A DNA stretch of 54,385 nucleotides from Methanomassiliicoccaceae archaeon UBA328. Its GTDB lineage: Archaea; Thermoplasmatota; Thermoplasmata; Methanomassiliicoccales; Methanomethylophilaceae. The DNA is taken from assembly GCA_002506905.1 (NCBI GenBank), contig DAYM01000002.1, forward strand, positions 3,384 to 57,768, written 5' to 3'. Numbering within the stretch: position 1 is the first letter of the stretch; each line of letters opens with the position of its first letter. This document shows, piece after piece, positions 41,181-49,251 of this stretch. Made by a program: the position numbers and the translations under genes. The notes below the pieces were generated by a model. The model did not search any database. It was not told the DNA's origin and saw nothing but the letters and a program-made list of their open reading frames with translations.

Positions 41181-42997
41181 TGTTTCACCTCGCTGATGGC
41201 TCCCTTGGGACACACATTGGCGCACATTCCGCATCCTATGCACTGAGTGACATCCGCCGAAAGCGTTCCGTCCTTGTTCTTGATGAGGGCGGGACACGCG
41301 ATCATCTTCAGGCAGGTGTAGCACTTTATGCACTTCTCGGTGTCGACGGTACATTTCTTGGCTACGAGCTTCTTCTGTTTCTTCAGCTCTAGAGGACATG
41401 CCCTCTTGGAGATGACAACTGCAACGCCGTCGTATTCAAGAGCGTCCTTCATGACCTGTACGGCCTTCTTCACATCATAAGGATCGACGGTCTCGACGAA
41501 CTTGACCCCGACACCTTTGACCATGGTCTCGATGTCTATGGCTTCGGTGTTCACATTTCCGAACGCCCTTCCGGTTCCCGGATTGGGCTGGTGGCCGGTC
41601 ATAGCGGTGGTCCTGTTGTCCAGGATGACCATTACGATCTTGTGGTTGTTGAACAGAGCGGATGTGAGGGGAGGTATTCCCGCGTGGAAGAATGTCGAAT
41701 CTCCGAGGAATGCCACGGCCTTTTGGTCCGTTGCCTGGGAGAAACCTCCGGCAGCTCCGGCTCCGCCGCCCATACAGATGATGAAATCGGCGGTGTTGAA
41801 CGGAGGCTGTACACCGAGGGTGTAGCATCCGATATCGGAGCAGTATACGTGATCAGTGTTTCCCATTGCCTTCTTGGCGGCCGCGTACATTCCCCTGTGG
41901 GGACAGCCGGCACAGAGTGTCGGAGGCCTTCCCGGAAGTTTGACGCCGCATTGGGCCATGGGAACGGGCATTTCTTCGACCTTGATCAGTTCGGAGATGC
42001 CTTTCATGGTGTCCGGTGAGAACTCCCACTGTCTGGGGAGGTGTCCGGACCTCTTTCCGTAAACGGGTACATTCAGCTGGTTCTGGGCGCAGATACGGAG
42101 TACCTGGTCCTCGAGGAAGGGTTCGAGCTCCTCGACCACGATGATGTATTTCTTTCCCTTGATGAATTCGGCGATCTTCTTTTCGGGGAGAGGGTTGGTG
42201 AATCCCAGCTTCAATATCGAAGCGCCGGATGTGAATTCTTTTACATATGTGTAAGAGACACCGGATGTGATGATACCGACATCTCCCGAACCTTCTACAT
42301 AGTTGAGAGGGGAGATCTCGGACAGTTCCTGTGCTTTCTTGTTGAGTTCAAGGAGTCTTACCCTGTTCAGCTTGGCGAATGCGGGGATGTTGACGAAACG
42401 TTTGTCGTCCTTGTCAAAATGTCCTTTTGCAGGAGAGTACTCGACGGTTCCGAAGGAGACGACGGAACGTGCGTGATTTACCCTGGTGGTCGTTCTGAAG
42501 ATCACCGGGAGTGTGAGTTCCTCCGACATTTTGTATCCCTCTCTGATCATGTCCTTTCCTTCCTGGGGTGTGGACGGTTCGATCATCGGGAGCATTGAAA
42601 GTGTGGCGTAGTATCTGTTGTCCTGCTCGTTCTGCGAACTGTGAGCGGACGGGTCATCGGCCGACATGATAAGCATTCCCGCTCTGACACCCGCGTAGGC
42701 CAGTGTCATCATGGGGTCTGCGGCCACGTTGAGTCCGACATGTTTCATGAAGGTGAACGATCTGACTCCGGATGATGCCGCCGCGGCCGCGGTCTCAAGG
42801 GCCACTTTCTCATTTGATGAGAATTCAAAGTACATTCCGGCCTTGTCGGCCATTGTCTCGAGTATGTTTCCGATCTCGGAAGAAGGTGTTCCGGGATATG
42901 TTGCAGCGAATTTGACTCCCGCTTCGATGAGGCCTCTCGTTATTGCTTCATTTCCCAGAAGGAGCTGCTTTCCGTCTTTCGCCAAGATGTCTGTCAT
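41177..42997 (-). CDS. iorA: Indolepyruvate ferredoxin oxidoreductase, alpha subunit
   Basis: A 606-residue subunit with the pyrimidine-binding domain first (about 1-200: LLGNEAITRGLIEAGVKFAATYPGTPSSEI), a C-terminal TPP domain (about 370-540: CAGCPHRGMYAAAKKAMG, GDSTFFHAGIPPL, and the GDSTF...NNH pyrophosphate/metal site), and a 2[4Fe-4S] ferredoxin module (about 548-600: CIKCYTCLKMIACP and CIGCGMCANVCPKGAI). The layout is that of archaeal IorA. With two PaaK ligases at 12.7-16.8 kb it could work in aryl-acid salvage to Phe, Tyr and Trp, a route shown in Methanococcus. Confidence 0.96.
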   Translation of the reverse strand: MTDILAKDGKQLLLGNEAITRGLIEAGVKFAATYPGTPSSEIGNILETMADKAGMYFEFSSNEKVALETAAAAASSGVRSFTFMKHVGLNVAADPMMTLAYAGVRAGMLIMSADDPSAHSSQNEQDNRYYATLSMLPMIEPSTPQEGKDMIREGYKMSEELTLPVIFRTTTRVNHARSVVSFGTVEYSPAKGHFDKDDKRFVNIPAFAKLNRVRLLELNKKAQELSEISPLNYVEGSGDVGIITSGVSYTYVKEFTSGASILKLGFTNPLPEKKIAEFIKGKKYIIVVEELEPFLEDQVLRICAQNQLNVPVYGKRSGHLPRQWEFSPDTMKGISELIKVEEMPVPMAQCGVKLPGRPPTLCAGCPHRGMYAAAKKAMGNTDHVYCSDIGCYTLGVQPPFNTADFIICMGGGAGAAGGFSQATDQKAVAFLGDSTFFHAGIPPLTSALFNNHKIVMVILDNRTTAMTGHQPNPGTGRAFGNVNTEAIDIETMVKGVGVKFVETVDPYDVKKAVQVMKDALEYDGVAVVISKRACPLELKKQKKLVAKKCTVDTEKCIKCYTCLKMIACPALIKNKDGTLSADVTQCIGCGMCANVCPKGAISEVKQ

Positions 42998-43107
42998 TTA
43001 ATGTCTCCGGGACCCTGGTATTAATTATCCCAATATATTATCTTTTGACAGGAGACCTTTCATCATAACAAAATAATATTAAGAAGGGGATGTTTGAGGG
43101 TAATCAA

Positions 43108-43190
43108 GCAGGGGTAGCCAAGCTAGGAAACGGCGCAGGACTTAGGATCCTGTTCTTAGTGATACAGGGGTTCAAATCCCCTCCCTTGCA
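43108..43190 (+). tRNA. tRNA-Leu (UAG)
   Basis: Acceptor stem GCAGGGG/CCCTTGC (one G-T pair), D arm, anticodon stem CAGGA/TCCTG with loop CTTAGGA (anticodon TAG), a long class II variable arm, then a T arm AGGGG-TTCAAAT-CCCCT. The discriminator is A at 43190, as expected for leucine. The next bases are CCT, so CCA is not fully encoded, unlike the tRNA-Cys gene. Note that the anticodon is UAG (reads CUA codons); this is not a suppressor tRNA. Confidence 0.95.
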
Positions 43191-43328
43191 CCTTCTCCAT
43201 TATATTCAATATCGATTAAATTGGTTGTACGTTTGGAATAAGCATGTCGGTATTTATCCTAATATGGAAAATCATACACATTAGTATAATATATTGATAT
43301 TCATTTTCAATTCTAAGGAAAGAGTCTT

Positions 43329-44579
43329 ATGAACAAAAACACAATTTCCACAATTGCGATTCTGGTGGTTCTTATCGTTGGACAGGGAGCGATCATCCTT
43401 TATGATTCGTCCCTTAATGATAAAGAGGACACCGGGACATCATATACGGTTCTCTCAAGGGTAAACACTGAGGGTTCCGGATTGTATATTGATTCAGAAT
43501 ATGTTACCAGCGCGGGAGTTATCCGCAATGATGTCAGTTTCTACAACGTAGACAGCAGCGATCCGAGCAATCCCTTCTTTTACACAGATAAGACAAATGA
43601 ACATGCCTGGGTCGGCCTGGTAATGGGTACTCCCGGAACAACAAGTATTCAGCATATTTATCTTCAGCAGATCGTGGAGGCAACCGGTTTGTCTTTCATC
43701 CCCTATACCGAAGGGGCGGACACATCCATATCCTGCAATTGCGTGTATTATGTTAGCAGTGTAACGAATGCGTCTATTGCAACAAGCGACACTACAACTA
43801 TCGACGGAGGTATTCTTTGGGAGCCTCAATATTCGATGATCATTACTGTAGATAAGTTTGATGAATTGGCACTTACCGGAGACTTCTATCCCAATCACAC
43901 ATGCTGTGTTCTCGCAGGGGCTACAAAGTATATCAACAACCACGCTGACGTTACACAGAGATTCCTGGCCGCATATGTGAAGGCCGTAGATTGGATGGAA
44001 CTTGCGTTAGATGATACCACAAGTGAAGAATATTCGAAACTCGTTGAAATTTGTTCGAAGTACACGACTGGAATTTCAAACAATATCATTATGAACGCAT
44101 TAAGCAACATCATCTACACCTATGGTGATGATGATGGTAAACTGACATCGCTCAAGGCCGATGTTGCCGATCTTGTTCAGAGTCTGAACAATCTTGGAAA
44201 TTTGAAAGTGTCTTTGAACAGCTTGGGTTTCTCAAAAAATGATATTATTGCTTCGGAACAGTTTGCAAATAAGTTTGTGGATGATTCCTACCTCAGCACA
44301 GTGACAACCAATCTGGCTTCCGATGAGAAATACTATTATTCGAGTGCACATACAACAATAGCCGTAGCTGCCATTACGGGAGATATCCACCAAATCGGAT
44401 TCCGTGTTGCAGCAGAGCTTGGTTATTTTGATAAGTGCGGTATCAATATTGTTCTGGTCGCAGAAACAAATGGTGCCGGTGTTGCAACGGCACTTCAAAA
44501 TGGTGAAGCTAATTTCGGATTTATCGGAGCTCCGCCCGCGACGATCACATCGATCAACAGTAAGCTGATATCAGAGTGA
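43329..44579 (+). CDS. ABC transporter binding protein, apparently circularly permuted
   Basis: A 416-residue NMT1/SsuA/TauA-type substrate-binding protein for nitrate-, sulfonate- or taurine-like ligands, held by an N-terminal hydrophobic segment (about 7-27). The order of parts is unusual. The segment that normally opens these proteins (IAVAAITGDIHQIGFRVAAELGYF...FGFIGAPPATITSIN) is at the C-terminus (about 343-416). The parts that normally follow it, such as VNTEGSG (about 45-51), MGTPGTTSIQ (99-108), GGILWEP (160-166) and the LAGATKYINNHADVTQRFLAAYVKA region, come first. The gene is AT-richer than its neighbours. The permease gene follows after 4 nt, so this is the cognate binding protein. 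Confidence 0.85.
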   Translation: MNKNTISTIAILVVLIVGQGAIILYDSSLNDKEDTGTSYTVLSRVNTEGSGLYIDSEYVTSAGVIRNDVSFYNVDSSDPSNPFFYTDKTNEHAWVGLVMGTPGTTSIQHIYLQQIVEATGLSFIPYTEGADTSISCNCVYYVSSVTNASIATSDTTTIDGGILWEPQYSMIITVDKFDELALTGDFYPNHTCCVLAGATKYINNHADVTQRFLAAYVKAVDWMELALDDTTSEEYSKLVEICSKYTTGISNNIIMNALSNIIYTYGDDDGKLTSLKADVADLVQSLNNLGNLKVSLNSLGFSKNDIIASEQFANKFVDDSYLSTVTTNLASDEKYYYSSAHTTIAVAAITGDIHQIGFRVAAELGYFDKCGINIVLVAETNGAGVATALQNGEANFGFIGAPPATITSINSKLISE

Positions 44580-44583
44580 TACC

Positions 44584-45390
44584 ATGGATTTCAAGTATGA
44601 CAAGCACAACAAATATCACAGGGCCGTCAGAAGTCTATTGATAATAGCAATCTCGATGGTTCTCTTCGTAGAGATTTGGTGGGTGCTGTCGATATTGGCT
44701 AACACACCGGCCGTTCCGTCTCCGTTGGAGACATGGAATGCATTGATCGATCTGATCAATAACGGTGACAGTATCACACAGAAAAGTCTGGGGCAGTATG
44801 TCGGATCCAGTATGGCAACTTTCCTCAAGGGTTTCCTCTTGGCGTTGGTCGTTGCTATCCCTATAGGTTTGATCTTGGGTACATTCAAAACATTGAATGC
44901 CTTCGCGAATCCTATCATCGAGGTACTCAGGCCGATCGCGCCTATTGCATGGGCACCTATCCTGATCCTTGCCATCAACTACAGTACGGGTCCGATGTTG
45001 GTCGTGTTTGTCGGTATTTTCTTCCCCTTATTGACCAACGTGGTCTTTGGTGTAAGTAAGATCGACGGTTCCCTTGTGGATGCGGCCAAAACATTAGGGG
45101 CGTCCAATTCACAGATCTTCATGAAGGTCCTGATGCCGTCTACCGTTCCGTATATCATGAACGGAGTCAAGATCGGATTGGGAATCGGCTGGATGTGTAT
45201 TGTGGCTGCAGAGTTATATGCACCTACATTGGCCGGAATCGGATTCTATTTATCGGAGCAGGCTACATTGGGATATTGGCCAGGTGCCTTTGCGGCAATT
45301 GTAGTGATTGCAGTATTGGGACTTTTGACAACCGGTGTGGCAGAATATATCCATAAGATTATCACAAAGAGAATGGGGATTGATGTCTGA
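44584..45390 (+). CDS. ABC transporter permease, NitT/TauT type
   Basis: A 268-residue membrane component of the BPD_transp_1 (SsuC/TauC) family with about six helices. It contains the EAA-loop consensus that docks the ATPase (LVDAAKTLGASNSQIFMKVLMPSTVPYIMNGVKIGLGIGWMCIVAAEL, about 158-205). The N-terminal helix (about 15-36) is preceded by a basic KYHRAVR stretch. It begins 4 nt after the binding-protein stop, and its TGA overlaps the ATPase ATG by 1 nt (TGATG). The ligand is presumably an anion such as sulfonate, nitrate or a molybdate-like compound; this cannot be settled here. Confidence 0.92.
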   Translation: MDFKYDKHNKYHRAVRSLLIIAISMVLFVEIWWVLSILANTPAVPSPLETWNALIDLINNGDSITQKSLGQYVGSSMATFLKGFLLALVVAIPIGLILGTFKTLNAFANPIIEVLRPIAPIAWAPILILAINYSTGPMLVVFVGIFFPLLTNVVFGVSKIDGSLVDAAKTLGASNSQIFMKVLMPSTVPYIMNGVKIGLGIGWMCIVAAELYAPTLAGIGFYLSEQATLGYWPGAFAAIVVIAVLGLLTTGVAEYIHKIITKRMGIDV

Positions 45391-46265
45391 TGACCGGAGA
45401 TAATGAACAGGGAGAAATGATCAGGGAAGGTCCCGCATACAGAAGTAAGGATCGCGTCAGAGCAGACCGTACCGATGAGTTATACAAGGACATTCCCGAA
45501 GGCGATGTTCTGATGTCGATAAAGGACCTCAGGGTGGTTTATCAGACAGACGATACAAAAACCGTGGCTGTTGACGACTTTACTTTGGATGTAAAGAAAG
45601 GAGAGTTGATCTCGATCGTCGGACCATCCGGTTGCGGAAAGACAACTATCCTCAGGGCAATTGCCGGTCTGCTTCAGCCAACCAGCGGAAAGATCACGAT
45701 CGGAGATAAGGAATGTACCGCACCAGGTTCCGACAGAGGAATGGTATTTCAGGACTTCGCACTTTTCCCATGGAGAAGTGTCAGGAAAAATGTCGAATTC
45801 GGTATGGAGATAGCCGGTGTTCCCAAGGAAGAGCGCGAACAAAGGGCAGATCGTTATATCAAAGCGGTCGGTCTTGAGCGCTTTGCCGATTCTCGCGTAC
45901 ATGAATTATCCGGAGGTATGAAGCAGCGTGTCGGTATCGCCCGTGCATTGGTCATGCATCCTGCGGTCATCCTTATGGATGAGCCCTTTGGAGCATTGGA
46001 TGCACAGACCAGGAATATCATGCAGGAGGAATTGGTTCGTATCTTGGCCAAGACCGAGAGGACAATTCTTTTCGTTACGCACTCTGTGGATGAGGCTGTA
46101 TATATTTCGGATAGGATCGTGATCCTGACGAAACGTCCTGCTACGATATTAGAGGTCGTTGACGTACCTTGGCCGAGATCCAGGGATCGTGCCAGTCCTG
46201 ATTTTGTTCAGCTTAGAAAGCATATTCTAGAGGAACTGGAAAAAGAGAACGTCATGGACAATTGA
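45390..46265 (+). CDS. ABC transporter ATP-binding protein, NitT/TauT type
   Basis: A 291-residue ATPase. Walker A is GPSGCGKTT (about 74-82), the signature is LSGGMKQRVGIARAL (about 172-186), Walker B is ILMDEPFGALDAQT, and the H-loop is FVTHSVDEAVYISDRIVIL. It has a roughly 45-residue polar N-terminal extension (MTGDNEQGEMIREGPAYRSKDRV...) not usual in SsuB/TauB. The three genes form one operon ending in a hairpin-T-run terminator, so the binding protein, permease and ATPase work as one importer. Confidence 0.94.
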   Translation: MTGDNEQGEMIREGPAYRSKDRVRADRTDELYKDIPEGDVLMSIKDLRVVYQTDDTKTVAVDDFTLDVKKGELISIVGPSGCGKTTILRAIAGLLQPTSGKITIGDKECTAPGSDRGMVFQDFALFPWRSVRKNVEFGMEIAGVPKEEREQRADRYIKAVGLERFADSRVHELSGGMKQRVGIARALVMHPAVILMDEPFGALDAQTRNIMQEELVRILAKTERTILFVTHSVDEAVYISDRIVILTKRPATILEVVDVPWPRSRDRASPDFVQLRKHILEELEKENVMDN

Positions 46266-46274
46266 AACTTATTC

Positions 46275-46295
46275 GGGGCTTCGGCCCCCATTTTT
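46275..46295 (+). terminator. Terminator of the ABC transporter operon
   Basis: GGGGC/GCCCC stem with a TTCG loop, then CATTTTT, starting 10 nt after the ATPase stop. The hairpin plus T-run is a convincing 3'-end signal. Confidence 0.75.
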
Positions 46296-46308
46296 CATAA
46301 TAATGGTA

Positions 46309-46470
46309 AGCAAGGGGTAACTCGTTTTGCTGTGCAGAAAGAAGTTTGATAAATTCCCTTGCTAAATGGTTTTTTTGATTCCAAGGATCGGTCTAATCGA
46401 GACAGATCAGTTCGGAGTTACCGGCGTGAGGTACCGGTCGGTCTGCCTTGGAATCAGCTTAGTTACAATG
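46309..46470. ncRNA. Candidate structured RNA or recombination element
   Basis: The clearest part is a perfect 10-bp stem GATTCCAAGG (46377-46386) with CCTTGGAATC (46446-46455). Inside it CAGATC/GGTCTG (46403-46408 with 46440-46445) and ACCGG/CCGGT (46420-46424 with 46434-46438) stack toward a GTGAGG-containing loop. Upstream, AGCAAGGG/CCCTTGCT pair (46309-46316 with 46356-46363), and GGTAACTC (46316-46323) is complementary to GAGTTACC (46415-46422), a possible long-range contact. No ORF of note covers it and I recognise no known RNA family. The strand is not certain; the plus strand is open downstream of a terminator, the minus strand is equally possible. Confidence 0.45.
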
Positions 46471-46519
46471 AGTAACTATTAAGCAAGTTATATAACGAAT
46501 TTATGATATATATAACTAA

Positions 46520-46544
46520 TTAATTGGATTTATATGCCAATTAA
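46520..46544. repeat. 8-bp inverted repeat in AT-rich spacer
   Basis: TTAATTGG (46520-46527) and CCAATTAA (46537-46544) flank a 9-nt centre containing TTTATAT. It has the form of an operator over a TATA box, but no gene is seen downstream. Confidence 0.35.
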
Positions 46545-46606
46545 CAAACAATGAACTAATGCCGATCCGAAAGAACGAAAATATTCGAAGAAACAGAAAA
46601 AATGGT

Positions 46607-46635
46607 CCCGCCTCACCATGGCGATAGGAGGCGGG
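46607..46635. repeat. GC-rich hairpin in structured spacer
   Basis: CCCGCCTC and GAGGCGGG are perfect 8-bp arms around a 13-nt loop. They stand out in a spacer that is otherwise very AT-rich, as do the other paired segments in this 615-nt gap. Confidence 0.5.
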
Positions 46636-46723
46636 CGATAATCTATGAACAAAAAATCAAACGTTGCTACTTTTTTCCGACTTATACCTCCCGGTTCGTT
46701 TTAGATACTTGATACATGTTGAC

Positions 46724-46759
46724 GCTCAGAAATGGACAGGTGAGATGTCCCATCTGAGC
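46724..46759. repeat. Two-part hairpin in structured spacer
   Basis: GCTCAG/CTGAGC form the base, and ATGGACA pairs with TGTCCCAT (one bulged C) above it, closing a GGTGAGA loop. Together with the hairpin at 46607 and the paired region at 46309-46470 it suggests RNA-level structure across the gap. Confidence 0.45.
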
Positions 46760-46850
46760 AGAAATAAAATGGGATTATCTGTATTTATATGTATTGGTAT
46801 ATACGTCCAATATCAATTCTAAATATACATAAAATCCAAACAAAAAATGT

Positions 46851-46870
46851 AAAAAGGGGGAGAACCCCCC
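46851..46870 (-). terminator. Terminator of the ramA operon
   Basis: Read on the minus strand, GGGGGG-TTCT-CCCCC is followed by TTTTTACATTTTTTG. It begins 11 nt after the ramA stop codon. Confidence 0.75.
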
Positions 46871-46880
46871 TGAAATATGT

Positions 46881-48509
46881 TTACTGCTTTGCGGCAAGTC
46901 TGAGGTTATCGTACTTGAAGACCTTGTCCGGGCAAGAGAACTGACATCTGTAACAGGCTGTTCCGAGGCAGTTCTTTGTTTTGACGGTGATGGTCTTGTC
47001 AGGTCCGACGGTAAGTGCGTGTTCGGGGCATTCCTTCTCGCACTTCTTACAGCCGGTACATCCAGGCATGGAACCCACAAGTTCGGTTCCGATATCATGG
47101 ATGATACGGAGTCCTCTGGGACCGAGATCGGGGATATCACGCTGCACCATACGGTGAACCGTGGTCTTTCCCCTGGGCTTAGGAAGCTCCTGGATACCGA
47201 CCATTGCGTTGTTGGCATTGTACATCTCCATGGACATTCCCTCATCCCAATAGGAGAGTTCCTGCATGTAGATCTGCTCGAAGGTCTTGTCCTTTGCGAA
47301 CATGACGTGGTTGGCCCTGATGCTGTCTGCGATGGTCTGGAGTTCGTCCAGAAGTTCAGGGTTCCTGAGGACATCCGTGGCCATTGCAAGTGATGTGTTA
47401 CCCCACTGGTAGATCGTGGATGCGGAAGGAGGAACAAGACCGATGGCCCTTGCCTTCTCTGCATCTACATAAGTACCTGAGGCACCGCACATGTACACGG
47501 TCTTCATGTCTTCGAATTTGATACCGGCGTGCTCCAGAAGTGTGAAGTGTCCGGCCCTCATCGCACCGATGGCCTTTGCGGCCTCGCTGATGTCGTGGCT
47601 GTCGACGTAGTATCCGTCCTGGAGCGTCATCCTGCCGTCATCGGTAGTGAGTTTTCCCTTTCTCCAGAGGTGTTCTTCCAAGGCAACAGATACGGCGGCA
47701 ATGACTCCGGTACCTGTGATACCTTTGGCCTTTCCGTGCATGGGTCCTTCCTCACGGACCATTCCGAGACCGAAATCGATAAGATCTCCGTCCTGAGGGA
47801 TGATATCGTCATCCAGGACTTTACATCTCCATGCGAAGTCGTACTCCAGATCGCTGATGGCGCCTGGTCCGGCAAGCATACCGCATTTGATGGACTGTCC
47901 TTCCATTGCAGGTCCTGCAGCCGCCGATCCGGTGTAAACATCGTCTCCGACCTTCAACGCCATTTCTGCATTGGTTCCGTAATCGGTGACCATACAGTTC
48001 TCTTTCTGCTCCAGGAATCCGCTCTTGTACATCATGGCAAGGGCATCGGCTCCGATCTCGTGTCTGATGGACGGAGGTACGTAGAGTTCTGTTCCGTCGG
48101 GAACATCCATTCCCACATCGACGGCGGAGTAAACTCCGGCGTCTCTTTTCTGATCGACAATGCCTCTTGCTTTGTGTGCGTTCTCTCCGGCAAATGCAAG
48201 ATCGTCAACAGGAATTCCCTGGAACAGGGAAAGCTGTATGGGGTTTCCGCAGATACTGACTTTCTCTACTTGTTTCAGATCGATATCCAGGGTCTTGATG
48301 ACCTTGTTCACGGTGTCCATGAGGATCTCATGGGCCATGTCCGTTCCGACGTTGATGCAGAATGTCAGGTGGTCCATAATGTTGGCACCCGGCAAAGGGT
48401 GGCATTCTGTGACCGATGTCGAGAGGATTTTGCCGTCCGACAGGTCTACAGCATGGGCCCTGGTTCCGCTGGTTCCGATATCTAGGGATATTCCGTAACT
48501 CATATTCAT
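46881..48509 (-). CDS. ramA: RamA, ATP-dependent reductive activase of corrinoid proteins
   Basis: A 542-residue protein that reduces accidentally oxidised Co(II) corrinoid back to active Co(I) on methyltransferase proteins such as MtaC. The body is an ASKHA-type ATPase (N-terminal GISLDIGTSGTRAHAVDL, about 5-22; TDYGTNAEMAL; GPAMEG). The C-terminal 55 residues bind two [4Fe-4S] clusters through CTGCKKCEKECPEH and CLGTACYRCQFSCPDK. The ATG at 48509 overlaps the His-rich gene's stop (ATGA); ATG 48503 is an alternative. It is the last gene of a three-gene operon divergent from mtaCB1, consistent with its job on methanol corrinoid proteins. Confidence 0.94.
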   Translation of the reverse strand: MNMSYGISLDIGTSGTRAHAVDLSDGKILSTSVTECHPLPGANIMDHLTFCINVGTDMAHEILMDTVNKVIKTLDIDLKQVEKVSICGNPIQLSLFQGIPVDDLAFAGENAHKARGIVDQKRDAGVYSAVDVGMDVPDGTELYVPPSIRHEIGADALAMMYKSGFLEQKENCMVTDYGTNAEMALKVGDDVYTGSAAAGPAMEGQSIKCGMLAGPGAISDLEYDFAWRCKVLDDDIIPQDGDLIDFGLGMVREEGPMHGKAKGITGTGVIAAVSVALEEHLWRKGKLTTDDGRMTLQDGYYVDSHDISEAAKAIGAMRAGHFTLLEHAGIKFEDMKTVYMCGASGTYVDAEKARAIGLVPPSASTIYQWGNTSLAMATDVLRNPELLDELQTIADSIRANHVMFAKDKTFEQIYMQELSYWDEGMSMEMYNANNAMVGIQELPKPRGKTTVHRMVQRDIPDLGPRGLRIIHDIGTELVGSMPGCTGCKKCEKECPEHALTVGPDKTITVKTKNCLGTACYRCQFSCPDKVFKYDNLRLAAKQ

Positions 48510-49249
48510 TCCTTCTTTTTCTTAAATTTGTCCAGGAAAGATTTCTTGGGATCTGTTTCTTCTTTGCGCTTTGCCTCACACTCTGCACAATGGCACTCGC
48601 CGTCATCGTCGTGGTGATGGTGGTGTTCGTGCTCGTGGTCATGGCAATGGCATTCCTCACCGTCTTCGTGGTGATGGTGGTGTTCGTGCTCACGCTCTGC
48701 TTCGCATTCGGCGCAGTGGCATTCTTCGCCGTGGTCGTGGTGATGGTGGTGGGGCTGATCGATATTGCAGTCGATACCGCTGTCCTCCAGGAAATGCATC
48801 ATGTGGTGCTCGAGTTCATGGGAGTCCACATCGAGGACCGCAGCCATGAAGTTGTATTTTGCCGATTCGCAGGGGTCGAGTGTTCCGTGGTGTTCGACAC
48901 CGTTGTCCAGGTCGGTAAGGTTCAGTGTGATTCCTTTTCCGTCTTCCTGGTAGATGGCCACCTTTATGTGACCGAGGAGACAGCCTGCCTCATGCTGGAC
49001 GTACTCTCCGGTCCTGATCATGACCTTGTCGAACCTGGCCTCGACATCTGCATTGAAACCTTCGATGATTCCGGTGAGACCTGCGGATGCACCGCCTGCC
49101 TGTGCGATCGAAGTGGGTTTGCCGTTGCGTTTTGCTTCGCATTCGGGGCAGTGGCATTCGCCGTCATCGTCGTGGTGATGGTGGTGTTCGTGACAGTGAC
49201 ACTCGCTCTCTTTGGCGGTGTCTTTTTCCTTCTTATCTTTTCCAAACAT
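48506..49249 (-). CDS. Histidine/cysteine-rich metal-binding protein
   Basis: A 247-residue protein with three His-rich blocks (about 17-26, 167-173, 187-213) each followed by ECHC-type cysteine motifs (ECHCPEC, ECHCAEC, ECHC, ECHCAEC), plus an acidic DDDGE spacer. The repeated Cys/His motifs should bind several zinc, nickel or cobalt ions. The middle, about 48-162, is a conserved-looking globular domain (GLTGIIEGFNADVEARFDKVMIRTGEYVQHEAGCLLGHIKVAIY...) with no family I recognise. There is no signal peptide, so it is cytosolic. It sits 2 nt after the CobW-like GTPase and overlaps ramA, suggesting a metal store or carrier for the methanol enzymes. Confidence 0.82.
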   Translation of the reverse strand: MFGKDKKEKDTAKESECHCHEHHHHHDDDGECHCPECEAKRNGKPTSIAQAGGASAGLTGIIEGFNADVEARFDKVMIRTGEYVQHEAGCLLGHIKVAIYQEDGKGITLNLTDLDNGVEHHGTLDPCESAKYNFMAAVLDVDSHELEHHMMHFLEDSGIDCNIDQPHHHHHDHGEECHCAECEAEREHEHHHHHEDGEECHCHDHEHEHHHHHDDDGECHCAECEAKRKEETDPKKSFLDKFKKKKE

Positions 49250-49251
49250 AT

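Noticed and set aside
43108..43190. Possible pyrrolysine suppressor tRNA, because the anticodon contains UAG
   Set aside because: The anticodon is UAG (reads CUA, leucine), not CUA; the long variable arm and A73 are those of tRNA-Leu.
46377..46455. 5S rRNA, SRP RNA, RNase P RNA or cobalamin riboswitch
   Set aside because: None of the conserved sequence boxes of these families is visible; only the stem pattern is clear, so it is left as an unnamed structured element.
46266..46880. CRISPR array or insertion sequence
   Set aside because: The repeats are inverted pairs of different sequences, not regularly spaced direct repeats, and there is no transposase or cas gene nearby.
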